Shown here: positions 21,532 to 32,797 of the stretch, in pieces | Position numbering within the stretch: the stretch's first letter is position 1 | Layout of the letters: every line of letters starts with the position of its first letter | Assembly (NCBI RefSeq): GCF_963169125.1 | Contig: NC_084793.1 | Location: 44,077,578 to 44,141,577, forward strand | Source of the DNA: Humulus lupulus | Taxonomy: Eukaryota > Streptophyta > Magnoliopsida > Rosales > Cannabaceae | Length of the DNA: 64,000 bases | Direction of reading: 5' to 3' | Position numbers and translations under genes: made by a program | Notes under the pieces: generated by a model | The model's input: only the letters and a program-made list of their open reading frames with translations | Databases searched by the model: none | Told to the model about the DNA's origin: nothing

Positions 21532-24184
21532 ATGCCAGATTTGTGGGGAGGTGAGAGACCCATCGACGACGACCTCCTCGCTCAGCTGCTCGAGGGAGAA
21601 GAACAACCAGTTGATCGTATTCATCAGATACCTTTCTCGCGATCCTCTTCCAGACCACATCCTTCCCCTCCAATGGCCCGCTCCAAGTCTTCTGGCAAGA
21701 AGAGGCCTGAGTCTGAAAGTAACACTACTCCCCCTGCCCAGCTTGATTCGAAGGCTAGGGCTCCCTCCTCCAGTGGTCGAGAAAATCTTGTTCCTGACCC
21801 TAATATCCAAACTAGGGCTCGCCCTCGTCATCGGAATCCGCCTGATGTCGAGTGGTATACTCCCCCAGCCAGTTCAGTGACCATCCGAATGGTTGCTAAC
21901 TGCTTCAGGAAATTTCCCCTTACGGGGGTAACCATTACACGTCCCACCGCGGACCAGAGGGATAACCATCCAGAAGGGGTGAACAGCGCCTGGTCCCGGT
22001 ATCACATTGAGGCGGGAACTTATCTCCCTCTTCATCCTTTCTTTGTGGGGGTGGCCAATTATTTCGGCGTCGCTCCCTTTCAAATAACTCCCAACGGATA
22101 TAGGATGCTGGCCGCACTCTATGTTCTGTACAAACTTAACAAATGGCCAGAACCTTCACCCTACGAGGTCAACTATCTTTTTGACCTCAAGTCCAACCCT
22201 CAACACAACGGGACGGGCTTTTTCCACTTCTGCCACCAGGAAACCGGCCGGACGTTCTTGAGTGGTACAACCCATATATCAAACGTGGGGCATTACAACA
22301 AGGAGTACTTCTTTACTCCGGACATAACCAGTGACAACTTGACCTTTGCGAGAGGAGGTATAAACTTGTCTTTGTCTTGGTCGACACTTTAACCTGGAGT
22401 ATTTCCTTTTATTTTTTCTCAAACTTGATCTGTTTTTCAGGCCCTTGGTTATGTCCGACCCCAACACCAGGCATGGTGTCGAGGTCTAACACTCTGGCCA
22501 GGATGTCTGATGCAGCAAAATGTGTCAAGACCCTGACACTTGAAAATAACTTGAGGTCGTCTGGCCTCCTGGCTCCTCGCCATGAAAATAGAGGGCCCGT
22601 GGTGGGCGATGCCACTGCCGAGGGGGTTCCCGAGCAGCAATCTCCTGTGCCTCCTCCTAGGAGGAGGCCAACAGGAGTTACGATCAGGGAACCCACGGGC
22701 AGCCCTTCTGCCGAAAGGCCTTCTGCTCCCCAAGGCAAGGGGAAAGAAAAGGCCACAGAGCCTGTTGTTGACTTGGGAGAGTCTTCTGATGACAATGGTA
22801 ACGTTATTTTGCTTTTAAATGGTTTTCCAATTCCCTGTCATATGTTTGATGGGGATGGTAACTTTACATATGCTCCAAATCTAGGGCCAGACTTCTTCAT
22901 GCCAGAAAATGAGTATATGATTAATAGAGTCAATAGTGTAGCGACCAGTAGTTGTAGCTCGGGTATTTACTTTGTTATCTTCTTTTCGTTGTATTACTTA
23001 CTTTCACCTTTCTCTTTCCTTATTAACCTCTTGTGTTTACTTTCATGCAGATATGTCAACTCCCAACATCTTCGACATGTATCAGGCCGAGGAAGAAGAA
23101 GAAACCCCCCAACTCACACGGAAGCCAAAAAGGAGAACTGGTGAATCCAGTCGGGACCCTTCAGCCAAGAAAAGTCGACCAGAAGACCCTCCTCAGGGCA
23201 CACCAACGGGGCAAAGTCCTGCGCCAACTGGGCGAACTCCTACTCCTCCTCCAGCTCCTTTTGATCAGCAACCTACTCCTGTTCGGCCGAATCCTCCAGC
23301 TGCGCCTGCCAGGGAGCATCTTTCTCGTGAAGAGGCTCATGGGGCCAGACTTATGAACCGTGCCATCTGATCTGCCCGGGACCGCCTCGATCGCATTGGT
23401 AAAGGCGAGCGTGTTAGGGCTGCAATGGTTCAAGCTGAAGAGCTGCCAGTCGACCAGATCATGAACAGGGCTTTGAACGAAATCTCCAGCGTAAGTGCTT
23501 CTTTATTCTTTGAGTCTTTAGTTTTCTAGTCCTCGTGATAAGTTCTGACTCCTTTTTCTTTGTGCACAGGCCTTACTTTCTGCCATTACTGCTCATACCC
23601 GAGCCCAGGCTTACCTCGAACAGGTCGAGGCAAAAGCCATCGAGAGGTTCCAGGTGAAAGCGGCCGAGGAGCTCTCGGCTGCTGAGGCTAAGCATGCTAA
23701 GGAGTTGGAGGCGGTGATCCGAGAGAGGGATGCAGCGGTGACTAAGCTGTCCGAGGCCGAAGCTGCGAAGGAAGCAGCGGTCAAGTTGAGGCAAGAGTAC
23801 TGGGAGATCAACAGAACCCAGCTCCGCGAAATCAAGCATCTGGGGGAGGTACTCAAGACCAAGGATAAGGCTATTCTCTCCCTCGAGGGCAAAGTGAAGC
23901 AGTTGGAGCTTGACAACTCTAAGAATCTGGAAAAGTATAAGAGGACAACACTCCGATGTTTCTACAATTTCTGGAAACACAATCAGGGTGCTGACTTTAG
24001 CTACCTTTCAGCGGAAGTCAGAACTGCAGAGCTGGCCCGATGTGCTGCCCAATTGGCCGAGGAGGAAGCAAGAGCCGCGACCCCTGCCACTCCAAGCGTT
24101 GCTGGTTTGGAAAAAGAAGATGTTGTTGAGGACGTGACTAACCAGGATGCTGCTCAGGACCCTCCAGCCCCGAATGCCTCTTGA
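21532..24184 (+). CDS. Antisense accessory protein of Tat element D (putative plant transposon domain plus coiled coil), four exons, one premature stop
   Basis: Proposed exons are 21532-22357, 22441-22797, 23051-23490 and 23570-24184, joined at gt..ag introns in consistent phase, for about 745 codons. The N-terminal half has YLPLHPFFVGVANYFG and YRMLAALYVLYKLNKW, resembling the Pfam family described as putative gypsy-type transposon (PF04195, from memory). The middle is Pro/Ser-rich and low complexity, and the last exon (KLSEAEAAKEAAVKLR and around) is a long coiled coil with an acidic tail. An in-frame TGA at 23368-23370 interrupts exon 3, consistent with CGA to TGA. The gene is convergent with pol, separated by about 690 nt. 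Antisense extra ORFs are known in Tat elements such as Grande; their role is unknown. The start is chosen at the first ATG after the leader acceptor. Confidence 0.72.
22358..22440 (+). other. Intron 1 of antisense coding region
   Basis: Starts gtataa and ends tgtttttcag. Splicing joins FARG to GPWLCPTPTPG in frame. Without splicing the frame meets a stop at about 22390. Confidence 0.6.
22798..23050 (+). other. Intron 2 of antisense coding region
   Basis: Starts gtaacg, is T-rich and ends ttcatgcag. It joins DDN to DMSTPNIFDMY with the phase kept. Confidence 0.55.
23491..23569 (+). other. Intron 3 of antisense coding region
   Basis: Starts gtaagt and ends tgtgcacag, 79 nt. It joins ALNEISS to ALLSAITAHT in phase 0. 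Confidence 0.65.
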
Positions 24185-24877
24185 ATTCTTATTTGTTTTT
24201 TTTTTCTTTTTTGGATATACGACCCAAGGGTCGTGGTGTAAAGACAGTAATTTCTTTTTAAACTTTTCTGCACGGGCAGTAAATCTTTTTTATTTGAACA
24301 GTTACATCCAAGCAGCGATGCTTGCGGTGTAAAAGCTTAACTCTTGGTGCTATAATATTTCATTATAACATTTATCCGTATGACCGGACTTAGCATAGTA
24401 CTTTGGCATGATTTAACAAAACATAAATTTTGAGAAATACTCTAAGTACTGTAGCATGCTTTCACTTATTTTGTTCATGTGTTTACATACCTTAAGAGTA
24501 TGCTTTGCAATCGATGTGCCTTATATGCCCCCCAAGTGGTCGAGGAGCTTTAGGTCCTTGGTCACTTGCCTTGACCATAACCTGTTCGAACGTTACTGTT
24601 TGTAGTAAAACTGATACTTGTAATACAGCAAAATAACACACGTAATGAACAAATACTTGTAAATATAAATTCACAAAGGTTGGCAAGAATGACTGGCTGA
24701 GCACAGTCCCTTATAATCTCGTATTAAAAATGGACTAAACATGTCTTTACGAGTGATTCTGAAATAGAATCTTACATATACGAGCAGTTAGCTATACAGC
24801 GTGGCTAACCCTCTTTGCAAAACTTGTAAAAATTAAAAAGAGAAATTTAAACAAGCCAGTCTTTTAAGAAGGATTGT
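24185..24877. other. Spacer between antisense gene and pol of element D
   Basis: No gene is seen. The two converging transcripts would end here. It holds the internal polypurine-like motif at 24526-24536. Confidence 0.5.
24526..24536 (-). promoter_or_regulatory. Internal polypurine-tract copy in element D
   Basis: The minus strand reads cttggggggca about 340 nt after the integrase stop. The 16-mer ttatatgccccccaag (+ strand) is identical in element F at the equivalent place. Confidence 0.5.
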
Positions 24878-25849
24878 TCATTGATAATACTTGCGCAGGT
24901 GTTCTCCATTCCAATAGCGCGGAACGAGATCTCCGTTTAAGCATGCAAGTTTGTAGGTGCCTGGGTGAAGGACTTCTTCAATCTGGTAAGGCCCTTCCCA
25001 GTTAGGTCCGAGCACTCCAGCAGTGGGGTCGCGGGTATTTAAGAAAACTCGTTGTAGCACCAAATCTCCGACGTTGAATTTTCTTTCTTTAACTTTGGAG
25101 TTAAAGTACCGGGCAACTTTTTGCTGGTAAGCAGCAACTCGGAGTTGAGATTTTTCTCGTATCTCATCGATCAAGTCTAGGGACTCCATCATCAACTGGC
25201 TGTTCACGTCCTGGTCGTAAGTCAAACGCCGATGTGAGGGGGGATCTAACTCAACAGGTACCATTGCCTCATATCCATAGGCTAGAGAAAATGGGGTATG
25301 CCCTGTTGCTGTTCGATGAGATGTTCTATACGACCAGAGGACTTCAGGCAGCTGTTCTGGCCACGCTCCTTTAGCTTCTTCAAGTGTTTTCTTCAGGGTG
25401 TCTTTGAGAGTTTTGTTTACAGCTTCGACTTGCCCATTTGCTTAGGGGTGTGCGACTGAAGAAAAGCTCTTAATAACCCCGTGCCTCTCGCAGAAATTGG
25501 TGAACAGGTCGCTGTCAAATTGGGTCCCGTTGTCTGAAACTATCTTTCTAGGCAAACCATACCGGCATACAATGTTCTTGATGACAAAGTCAAGGACTTT
25601 CTTGGTCGTGATGGTTGCAAGTGGTTCAGCTTCGGCCCATTTTGTGAAATAATCGATTGCCACGACTGCATACTTTACTCCTCCTTTTCCTGTTGGCAGT
25701 GATCCAATCAAGTCTATTCCCCATATTGTGAAAGGCCACAGGCTCTGCATCTGCTTTAGCTTGTTTGGAGCTGCTCGTGGGATCTTGGAGAACCTTTGAC
25801 ATTTATCGCATCTTCGTACGTACTCCATTGAATCCTCGTTCATTGTTGG
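24878..25849 (-). pseudogene. Integrase core and C-terminus (element D)
   Basis: The zinc-binding region straddles a stop at 25850: HEGFCGDHAGG upstream and RRCDKCQRFSK downstream. The core has GIDLIGSLPTGKGGVKYAVV with AIDYFTKWAEAEP (first Asp) and KIVSDNGTQFDSDLF (second Asp). After a stop at 25442 the family Glu lies in NGQVEAVNKTLK. The C-terminal domain ends GEHLRKYYQ with a genuine stop at 24878. Integrase joins the DNA copy to the host chromosome. Except for the two stops, the catalytic residues are present. Confidence 0.87.
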
Positions 25850-27064
25850 CTAGAAGTAGCCTTGTCTTAGAACTTTCTTCGCCAAACTCTGCCCCCCAGC
25901 GTGATCTCCGCAGAAGCCTTCATGCACCTCTTTCATGAGTTCCTTAGCTTTTTCTGATGTAATGCACCTGAGTAGTGGCATTGAATATCCTCTTCGGTAC
26001 ATAACACCGTCGAACAGTATGTATCTAGCAGCCCGACTTTGCAGGGTTCTGGCCTTGTTTCTATCTGCTGGCAATGTTCCATTTGTCAGATACTCCAGGT
26101 AAGGCGTCATCCATGTATCTTCTGCACGAATCTCCATGTTGGCTTCGGCCACTTCAATGCTTGGCTTACTCAATCTTTCTACCGGGACTATGTTCAAGGT
26201 GTCAGCATCCTTTGCACTTGCGAGTTTAGCTAAGGCGTCTGCATTCGAATTTTGGTCTCGCAGAATTTGCTGGAGGGTGTATTTTGTAAACTGGGCTAGC
26301 AAATCTTTCGTTTTATTAAGGTAGGCCACCATCTTTAATCCTCGCGCTTGATATTCTCCCAGGACTTGATTCACGACCAGCTGAGAGTCGCTGTAAATAT
26401 CAAGCACTTTTATACTCATATCCTTGGCCATTCTTAGTCCAGCGAGGAGCGCTTCGTATTTTGCTTCATTGTTTGATGCTGCGAAGTCAAACCTGATTGC
26501 GCAGTGAAATCGATGCCCTTTGGGCGTTATCAATATCACTCCCGCTCCAGCGTGGGATTCATTGGATGAACCATCCGTGAATAGTTTCCACGAAGGAGTC
26601 TCATCTTGAGGCATGGGCGCTTCAGGCTGTTTATACAGCTCACTGTTGGGGAGTTCGGTGAACTTCGCAATAAAATCGGCCAAGACTTGCCCTTTTATTG
26701 CTGATCGCGGTGAATAGGTTACATCGAACTGTCCTAATTTGACCGCCCATTTTAACAGTCGTCCAGCCGCCTCAGGTTTTTGGAGGACTTGCCGAAGGGG
26801 TTGGTCGGTCAGAACTGTGATAGGATGGGCTTGGAAGTACGGACGCAACTTTCTGGAGGCTAGAATTAAGCAATATGCTAACCTCTCGATTGGCGGATAT
26901 TTCAATTCTGCACCGATAAGCCTCTTGCTGACGTAGTAAACAGCTTTCTGTACGCATTCTTCCTCCCGTATTAGTACCGCACTAGCAGCAACTTCGGTAA
27001 TCGCCAGATAAATATACAAAGTCTCTCCTTCGATTGGTTTTGATAGGATGGGAGGTTGCGACAT
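25850..27064 (-). pseudogene. RNase H, archaeal-type RNase H and integrase zinc-finger start (element D)
   Basis: A 404-codon open stretch. The first part is the RT-linked RNase H, with SAVLIREEECVQKAVYYVSK and RLLKWAVKLGQFDV. The second is the extra RNase H, with LFTDGSSNESHAGAGVILI (Asp), NNEAKYEALLAGLRMA (Glu), LDIYSDSQLVVNQV (Asp) and NSNADALAKLAS (Asp), so its four catalytic acids are all present. The integrase zinc region begins at the end, where a stop replaces the Trp of the usual YFWP. The extra RNase H assigns the element to Tat. Confidence 0.88.
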
Positions 27065-28186
27065 ATGAGCCTTTAAGGCCTAGAATGCTTGCTCACAGTC
27101 TTCCATCCATTCAAACTTCTTATTCCCCCTGAGTAGATTGAAGAATAGAACGCACTTGTCAGTTGATTTTGAGATGAATCTACTTAGGGCAGTGATCCTT
27201 CCGGTCAGGCTTTGTACATCCTTGATTCTCTCTGGCGACTTCATGTCGATCAGGGCTTTTATCTTGTCAGGGTTGGCCTCGATTCCTCTTGAATTTACTA
27301 TAAACCCCAAAAACTTCCCTGATCCGACTCCAAAGGAACATTTGAGGGGATTCAATTTCATCTAGTACTTTTTCAACACATCAAAGCATCCTTGTAAATC
27401 CCTCACATGTCCTTCTGCTTTCTTGGACTTTACTAGCATGTCATCCACATATACCTCCATGCTTACCCCGATCAGCTCCTTGAACATGTGGTTGACCAGT
27501 CGTTGGTAAGTTGCGCCTGCGTTTTTCAGCCCGAAGGGCATTACTTTGTAACAATACAAGCCCGTATCGGTCCGAAAGCTGGTATGATCCTCGTTAGGGG
27601 GATGCATGCTGATCTGGTTGTAACCTGAATACGCGTCCATGAACGAGAGGATCTCATGTCCTGTAGTAGCATCGACCAACTGGTCGATCCTTGGGAGTGG
27701 GAAACAGTCTTTTCGGCAGGCTTTATTGAGATCTGTAAAATCCACACAGGTCCGCCATTTGTCGTTAGGCTTGGGGACCAGCACCGGATTGGAGACCCAC
27801 GATGGATAAAATGCCACCCTGATGAACCCATTCTCTTTAAGTCTTTCGACTTCTTCTTTCAAGGCTTTTGATCTGTCTTTATCGAGCAGCCTTCTTTTTT
27901 GTTGCACAGGTGGAAAGGCTTTGTTTATGTTCAGGACATGGCTGATCACTGCTGGATCTATCCTAACCATGTCTTTATGCAACCAGGAGAAAACTTCCTG
28001 GTTCTCTTGCAAGAATTCCACCAGTGCCTGCTTTGCGGTCGGCTCTAAATTCTTCCCAATCCTCACGACTCTGGTCGGGTCTTTTTCATCGAGTTGGACC
28101 TCCTCCAGGTCCTCGACGGGTCCAACATTTTCTTCAAAATCCCCAAAGCGAGGATCCAAATCTATATCCTCACTTTGGGCAACACC
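27065..28186 (-). pseudogene. Reverse transcriptase (element D)
   Basis: The frame reads FIRVAFYPSWVSNPVLVPK, KWRTCVDFTDLNKACRKD, FMDAYSGYNQISMHP, GLYCYKVMPFGLKNAGATY and the catalytic MEVYVDDMLVKSK. Stops at 27362 (just after CFDVLKKY) and 27080 (after EQAF) interrupt the thumb and connection parts. Both look like CAG to TAG changes. Everything stays in the gag-pol frame. Confidence 0.88.
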
Positions 28187-29026
28187 CTATTTGGTGACGT
28201 TACCACCTGATTGGGCTTGTCTGTCTTCTGTCATCTGCAATCGATCTGGGGTAGCGCTCCTCGATGCTCCACTTTTTGCCTTTGTGATCGAGACGTTATA
28301 GCACTCCCTGGCTTCCCTTTGGTTTCCTAAAACGCATCCTACCCCTGCGTCCGTTGGGAACTTCATGGCTAGGTGCCACATGGAGATGATTTCCCTTAGA
28401 TCAACCAGTATGGGTCTTCCAATAACGGCGTTATATGCTGAAGGACAATCGACCACTACAAAAGTGGTGAGTAATGTCCTTGAGGCAGGCGCTGTACCCG
28501 TTGTTACTGGGAGTTTGATCATTCCGGCTGGGGCGAGTCCTTCTCCAGAGAAGCCGTATATGGTTTGATTGCAGGGCTCCAGGTCTTTTACGGACAACTT
28601 CATGCGTTCCAGTGTTGACTTATACAGGATGTTCACTAAACTTCCTGTATCAACCAGTACTCTTTTTACCATCATATTGGCCATCTGGATGTCCACGACC
28701 AGCGGATCGGAATGTGGGAACCGGACGTGTTGGGCATCGCCATCAGAGAAGGTTATCCCATACTCCTCTCAGCGAGCCTTTTTTGGCGCACGGTCCTCCA
28801 CAGTCACCATCTCGATAACCTGGTCGTGACGTAGAGTCCTAGCATATCGTTCTCTAGCCTTTCCGCTATTTCCCGCGAGGTGCGGGCCTCCACAGATGGT
28901 TAAGAGTGTTCCGGCTACGGGGGTTGGCTGTAATGGTGGCGAGCGTTGGCGTGTGGACGTCTGCTCGTTGCAACCTGGAGCTTCTCGTTGGGAGGTTCCC
29001 GAGGCCCGTACGTACCTTCTCAAGTG
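28187..29026 (-). pseudogene. Protease region (element D)
   Basis: The aspartic protease has RVLVDTGSLVNILYKST, followed by AYNAVIGRPIL, a typical Tat protease layout with DTGS active site. Upstream, 28769-29023 is the linker after the gag zinc-knuckle part. Stops lie at 28187 and 28769. It would release gag and pol products in the particle. Confidence 0.8.
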
Positions 29027-31126
29027 TCATTGTCTAATAAGGAACTCGATTTCGTCTTTTAACTGGTTGCATTCATTAGTGTCATGTCCGTAGTCGTTAT
29101 GGTAACGACAGAACTTGGTAGTGTCTCTTTTCGAAATGTCTTTTCGAATGGGCCCAGGTTTCTTGTAAGGCACACTAGAGCTTGTGGCCTGGTAAACCTC
29201 TCCCCGAGACTCGATGAGGGCAGTGTAGTTAGTGAACCTAGGTTCATAACGATTACCCTTGGCTCGTTTATTATCGGAGGTTGAAGGCTCATTGTGCGGC
29301 CGTTTCCCACCGTTCTTGCCATTACCGTTGCTGTGCCCGTTGCCTTTGCCCTTGCCATCAGGTTTGGAACCATTGGCGGCTTTGGCGGGTTCGGCGGCCT
29401 TCTTACCCTTGTTCGAGGGTTTTCCATCATCAGCAATGGCCTCTTCGAGCTTGATATAACGATCAGCTCGGTCCAAGAACTCCTGGGTGGTTCTAACCCC
29501 GTCCTTACGAAGACTCATCCATAGGGGAGAACGGCGTCTCACTCCTGCGGTTATAGCCATCATTTTTCCTTCATCTCCGACTGTCTTTGCTCCAGCTGCT
29601 GCTCACATAAATCGCTGGATGTAATCCTTCAGTGATTCTCCATCCTGCTGGCGGATTTCGACCAGCTGGTTTGCTTCGGTTGGGTGCACACGACCCGCAT
29701 AGAACTGTCCGTAGAACTCCCTTACGAACATTTCCCAGGAAACTATGCTTGCAGGTGGGAACTTAAAGAACCACTCCTGTGCTGCTTCAGAAAGTGTTGC
29801 AGGGAAGATCCTGCACCGAGCGTCTTCGGACACTTTCTGAATGTCCATCTGAATCTCAAATTTATTCACATGCGAGACTGGGTCCCCATATCCATCAAAG
29901 TTCGGGAGCGTAGGCATTTTGAACTTGCTGGGAGTTTCGGCGTTAGCTATCCTCTGGACGAAAGGAGTACCTTTCCTCCTGCCGTGGTCGATGTAAGAAG
30001 TCCTTTCTCCGACTAGCTGCTGCATAGCCTGATTGAGTGCGTCTATCTGGGCTTGCACTGCGGCAGGTATTATGGTGGCCTCTGTGGCTGGGGGGATGTT
30101 CTCGCCGTGCTTCTCGCAGCGATCATTGAGTACGTCTCTTAAGTCTTCCTCTCTTCTCCGTTGCTCGCTACCTCCGAGCCGGTTGAAGACATTATTTTGC
30201 TTGGGTTGCCCCCCAGCATCTTGTCTATTTGGTTGGTCACCTTGAGGTACTTGGCTCCTGCTTTTACCTCTATTTCTGTTCCTCCCATCAGCGTTGCCCT
30301 TGCCTGAGTCAGCCTCATTGTACCCATGACCATCTCTGAACCTGGACTGGCTGTGGTGAGACTGACTGTTCCCTCTGTTGCCGTCTCTGGCAGAAACGCC
30401 CCGAGCGTTAGAGGGTGGCCTGCCTGGTCGCGGTGTCCCCGTGCATCGTTATGCCGTGGGGGTCCACGGACCGCAGAGCCTAGCTCCGAGTCCCTCCTGT
30501 TACCAGGAGGGTAGTGACCTCTATTCTCTTGGTTTGGCCTGTCATTCTCATGGCGCCTAGGACTACGAGGCTGACGCTCAGTCCTATTCTGCCTTTGCTG
30601 CGGGGAATTACCCCGAGCAGCTTGGGATGGCGGATTTGCCTCGGGGTCCAACGGGATATCGTCATGGGGCGTCTGAGGCTACTCAGGCCTTTGCGGACTT
30701 GAAGGCTGAACTAGTGGGCTAGGATTGGGACCCTTCTGAGGTGGCCCATTTTCAGGCTGGTTAGGCCTGATTTCTAGCCAACAGCAAGGCTGCTTCAAGG
30801 GCTGCCATGGCCTCGGTCTGGCGGCGATCCACCTCTGTCTGTCTCTCGCTCAACTCCGCTCGCTGACGATCAAGTTCCTGCTGCTGTCGCGCCATAACTT
30901 CTGCGGCAGTCTCTTGATTGGCCCTCAGACTAGCCAATTCTTCTTGCAACGCGCCCAGGGTGCTCTTCAGCGTCGCATCGTCCATTTCCTCCTCTTCAAA
31001 ATCTAGTTGCGGCTCATCTTCCGCCATGCTTGCAGGGGGAGGAGGAGGTGGTGGATTCGACGGTGCAGCGGCGGCAGTCTGGCCAGCTTTCCTTCCTGCT
31101 TTCGCCATCAGTTTTCTTAACAACAA
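29027..31126 (-). pseudogene. Gag (element D)
   Basis: It starts near 31126, a few bases inside the primer site, with a basic, Pro-rich start and a coiled coil (LASLRANQETAAEVMARQQQ). An Arg/Asn/Pro-rich linker follows, then the capsid (AAQEWFFKFPPASIVSWEMF, SLKDYIQRFM) and a zinc-knuckle-like CRYHNDYGHDTNEC. A paired frame change between about 30.77 and 30.42 kb puts the linker out of frame, and a TGA at 29603 (CGA to TGA) splits the capsid. The capsid resembles that of element A. Confidence 0.82.
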
Positions 31127-31135
31127 CGAATCGTC

Positions 31136-31153
31136 CTCTCAATGAAAGCACCA
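31136..31153 (-). promoter_or_regulatory. Primer-binding site of element D
   Basis: The minus strand reads tggtgctttcattgagag 3 nt inside the 5' LTR, identical over 18 nt to element A. Confidence 0.78.
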
Positions 31154-31156
31154 GAA

Positions 31157-31716
31157 TGTTGACCCACGATTTAGCCAACTGACACGGAGTCAAAATATAA
31201 ATAATGTAGACGAATGTATAGAGAATAACGTAATGACAAAAGTAAAGAAAACACAGTAATTTATAGTGGTTCGGCCCCAGGATCTGGTAATGACCTACGT
31301 CCACTTAGAATAATATTGATATGGAATCAAAAGTGTGATCAGAGAACTTGGGTTCAATGAGTTTCAACACTTCTGGCAAACAATACAAGTTTACTAGAAG
31401 AATCTCTCTGATCTCTATGATTCAGAAGCTAAAAGTCCCCTCCCTTGAGCTATATCTTGCTATTTATAGGCTCATAGAGGGTTACAAAATATTGTTACAG
31501 ATATTATCCTCTGAATAAGGGGATATCCAGAAGATTGCATGAGATATCTTCGGGATTCCCAAAGATCTTCCCATAAATGTTGCCTTGCCAGACCAGACTG
31601 GTCGTGGGTAAGACAGGCTTGCCCTGCTTCTGCTGTGTCTCCTGGTCGATACTCTAGCAGACGCCTTCCAGGTATCAGCCACGTGTCAAGAGATTATCTT
31701 CCACGTCACAAATGCA
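31157..31716 (-). repeat. 5' LTR of element D
   Basis: It matches 20097-20666 at about 99 percent. It lacks the last 17 bp (+ strand orientation) present next to the polypurine tract in the other LTR, so its outer end appears lost. Confidence 0.88.
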
Positions 31717-31744
31717 AAAATAGAACTAGCATGTTATACATGTA

Positions 31745-32241
31745 CAGTAAAACCTCTATGTATTAATAATATTTGGAACCAACATATATTATTACTATGA
31801 GAGGTTATAACTTAATAAAATTATATCTATAAAATGTTAAAAATATACACAATTAAATCTAAATTAAATATTAATTGATAAAACATGTCAAATTCAAGTA
31901 AAACATTTATAAACGAAAATGACATAAAGATATAGCTACAATGTACATATTTATATAATGTTAGAAATATATAAAGTTATTTTACAAGTCTAAATAAATA
32001 ATTAATTTTATCATAAATTTTTCGTATGTAAAATATAGCGTATATATAAATATATTTAATTTTAAGACAATTATTACTATGTAGAGGCATGTTTTTTAAA
32101 GACGGAACCAAGAAATATTATAATTTGTTACAATGTAAAGTTTATTCCTATTTATAATTGGTCTCAAGTTGGGACTAAAACTTTTTATAACTACATGGGA
32201 GTTATTCTAATATAGAGTAACACTTTATGGAGTTTTTATTG
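31745..32241. mobile_element. Emigrant-like Tc1/mariner-type MITE
   Basis: The left end cagtaaaacctctatgtatt resembles the Emigrant terminal repeat known from Arabidopsis. The right end, read inverted, is caataaaaactccataaag. TA flanks both ends (31743-31744, 32242-32243). The length is about 497 bp and it is AT-rich with no coding capacity. The terminal repeats are degenerate. Confidence 0.6.
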
Positions 32242-32257
32242 TATATATAAATATAAA

Positions 32258-32667
32258 TAAAGGGAACGACTACGGTGTTGATAGTTTTTTGTCAACATCG
32301 GTGTTGACAAAAGTTCGTTTCGTCATATAGATAGTTATAAATTCCAATTTTTATTATGGCAATGTATATTGTAGTCATTTAGAACATCCTATAAAGTTTT
32401 AAAAAATTCTGAATAATTTACGATGTTGAAAACAAAGGTCAAACAGCTTGTTGCACTCATGTACTAAAAAATAAGCACAAGTGGAAAATTCGACTGTTTA
32501 AACTTTGTTTTCGCACCATAAATTATTCGGAACTTCTTGAAAATTTGTGGGATGATCTAAAATGACTACAATATACAATATGATAGAGAAAAGTTAGAAT
32601 TTATAAATATCCACGTGTTGAAACTAATTATTGACAAAATACTATCTCAGCGTAATCTTTCCCTATA
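32258..32667. mobile_element. Foldback MITE copy 1
   Basis: The left half and the inverted right half match over most of their length, for example the common core tgtatattgtagtcattta on one side and its complement on the other. There is no coding capacity. It belongs to the family also seen at 32798, 34391 and 36225-37120. Confidence 0.6.
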
Positions 32668-32797
32668 AATATATATGGCTGTAAGCATGTTATAAAGCTA
32701 TTTGCATCTACAAGACCATGATGCAATAATTATGTGTATATATAACACTGTATGTTCTAATAAATTTTTCATTATTAAAGATTATTTATATATATAT

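Larger units (their letters stand above)
20097..31716 (-). mobile_element. Element D: complete Tat-clade Ty3/Gypsy retrotransposon with an antisense gene
   Basis: Two LTRs (20097-20683 and 31157-31716) differ by only about five substitutions and one 11-bp indel, so insertion is recent. The minus-strand internal region runs gag, protease, RT, RNase H, archaeal-type RNase H, integrase from 31126 to 24878. The extra RNase H is a hallmark of the Tat group. The 3' third carries an intron-containing gene on the other strand. From capsid to integrase the reading stays in one frame, broken by eight stops. No target duplication is visible. Confidence 0.92.
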
